A stretch of DNA of 64,000 nt from Moorella humiferrea. Lineage in GTDB: Bacteria > Bacillota > DSM-521 > Neomoorellales > Neomoorellaceae. The notes below the pieces were generated by a model. It did no database searches, was not told the DNA's origin, and saw nothing but the letters and a program-made list of their open reading frames with translations. The stretch is from the NCBI RefSeq assembly GCF_039233145.1, contig NZ_CP136419.1, positions 62,001 through 126,000 on the forward strand, given 5' to 3'. Shown one piece after another: positions 63,968-64,000 of the stretch (position 1 is the first letter of the stretch; every line of letters begins with the position of its first letter). A program made the position numbers and the translations under genes.

Positions 63968-64000
63968 CTACCAGAATAACTTCCCTGCTCCACCAAGGGT

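Overview
The window reads as a chromosomal housekeeping region of a thermophilic, spore-forming, acetogenic Firmicute close to Moorella. Three things point there. The pyruvate:ferredoxin oxidoreductase (6697-10215, minus) and formate-tetrahydrofolate ligase (43609-45288) look nearly identical to the Moorella thermoacetica enzymes as I remember them; no alignment was run. A complete tungstate uptake operon fits an organism with a tungsten formate dehydrogenase. A long block follows the Bacillus/Clostridium sporulation and cell-division gene order. I see no phage, insertion sequence, CRISPR array or rRNA, and no gene-free stretch longer than about 260 bases.

Layout. 1-2401: SpoIIE-type phosphatase (cut by the window edge), STAS anti-anti-sigma factor and a FapA/DUF342 protein. 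2525-6555: a 3-hydroxyacyl-CoA dehydrogenase, then a minus-strand group with two glycosyltransferases around a TasA/camelysin-like protein and an unknown beta-rich protein. 6697-11626: PFOR and a lipoprotein. 11831-14960: ModE-type regulator plus tungstate ABC transporter. 15032-19860: orphan response regulator, ComFB, IspE, GntR regulator, nucleotidyltransferase, GlmU. 19937-42405: the conserved series prs - ctc/rplY - pth - mfd - spoVT - yabN - hup - rqcP - spoIID-like - yabP - yabQ - divIC - yabR - ppx - spoIIE - tilS - ftsH, with local additions (a PrsW-like membrane protease, MscS, a small HTH protein, L,D-transpeptidase, tRNA-Met and tRNA-Glu). 42399-48145: ndk, niaR, fhs, folP, pstB, phoU. 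48185-52148: MFS exporter, YqhV, the sulfolactate pair ComA/ComB, DUF441.

The most interesting part is 52353-57069: an ATP-grasp acyl-CoA synthetase beta-like subunit, a seven-cysteine ferredoxin-like protein that overlaps it, the matching CoA-binding alpha-like subunit, a CitE/HpcH-type acyl-CoA lyase and a malic enzyme. I read it as a possible malate thiokinase / malyl-CoA lyase / malic enzyme module. With PFOR, also in this window, it could oxidise glyoxylate to CO2 with acetyl-CoA as carrier and one substrate-level ATP, delivering electrons to the Wood-Ljungdahl pathway, which includes the Fhs encoded here. Why an Fe-S protein sits between the two synthetase subunits is unexplained. A perfect 19-bp palindrome lies upstream.

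57385-63918: panB, a CvpA-like protein, M18 aminopeptidase, YedF, a HEAT-repeat protein, DUF951, a CGGC protein, an acyl-ACP thioesterase and a small unknown.

Regulatory signals visible by eye include consensus sigma-A promoters, a SigG-type promoter before spoVT, a Spo0A box with a widely spaced promoter before spoIIE, a promoter-terminator leader before mfd, and a perfect inverted repeat of two DnaA-box-like 9-mers before a small HTH gene. Start sites were often moved inward from the longest reading frame to fit a ribosome binding site. All functional calls rest on motif recognition alone.
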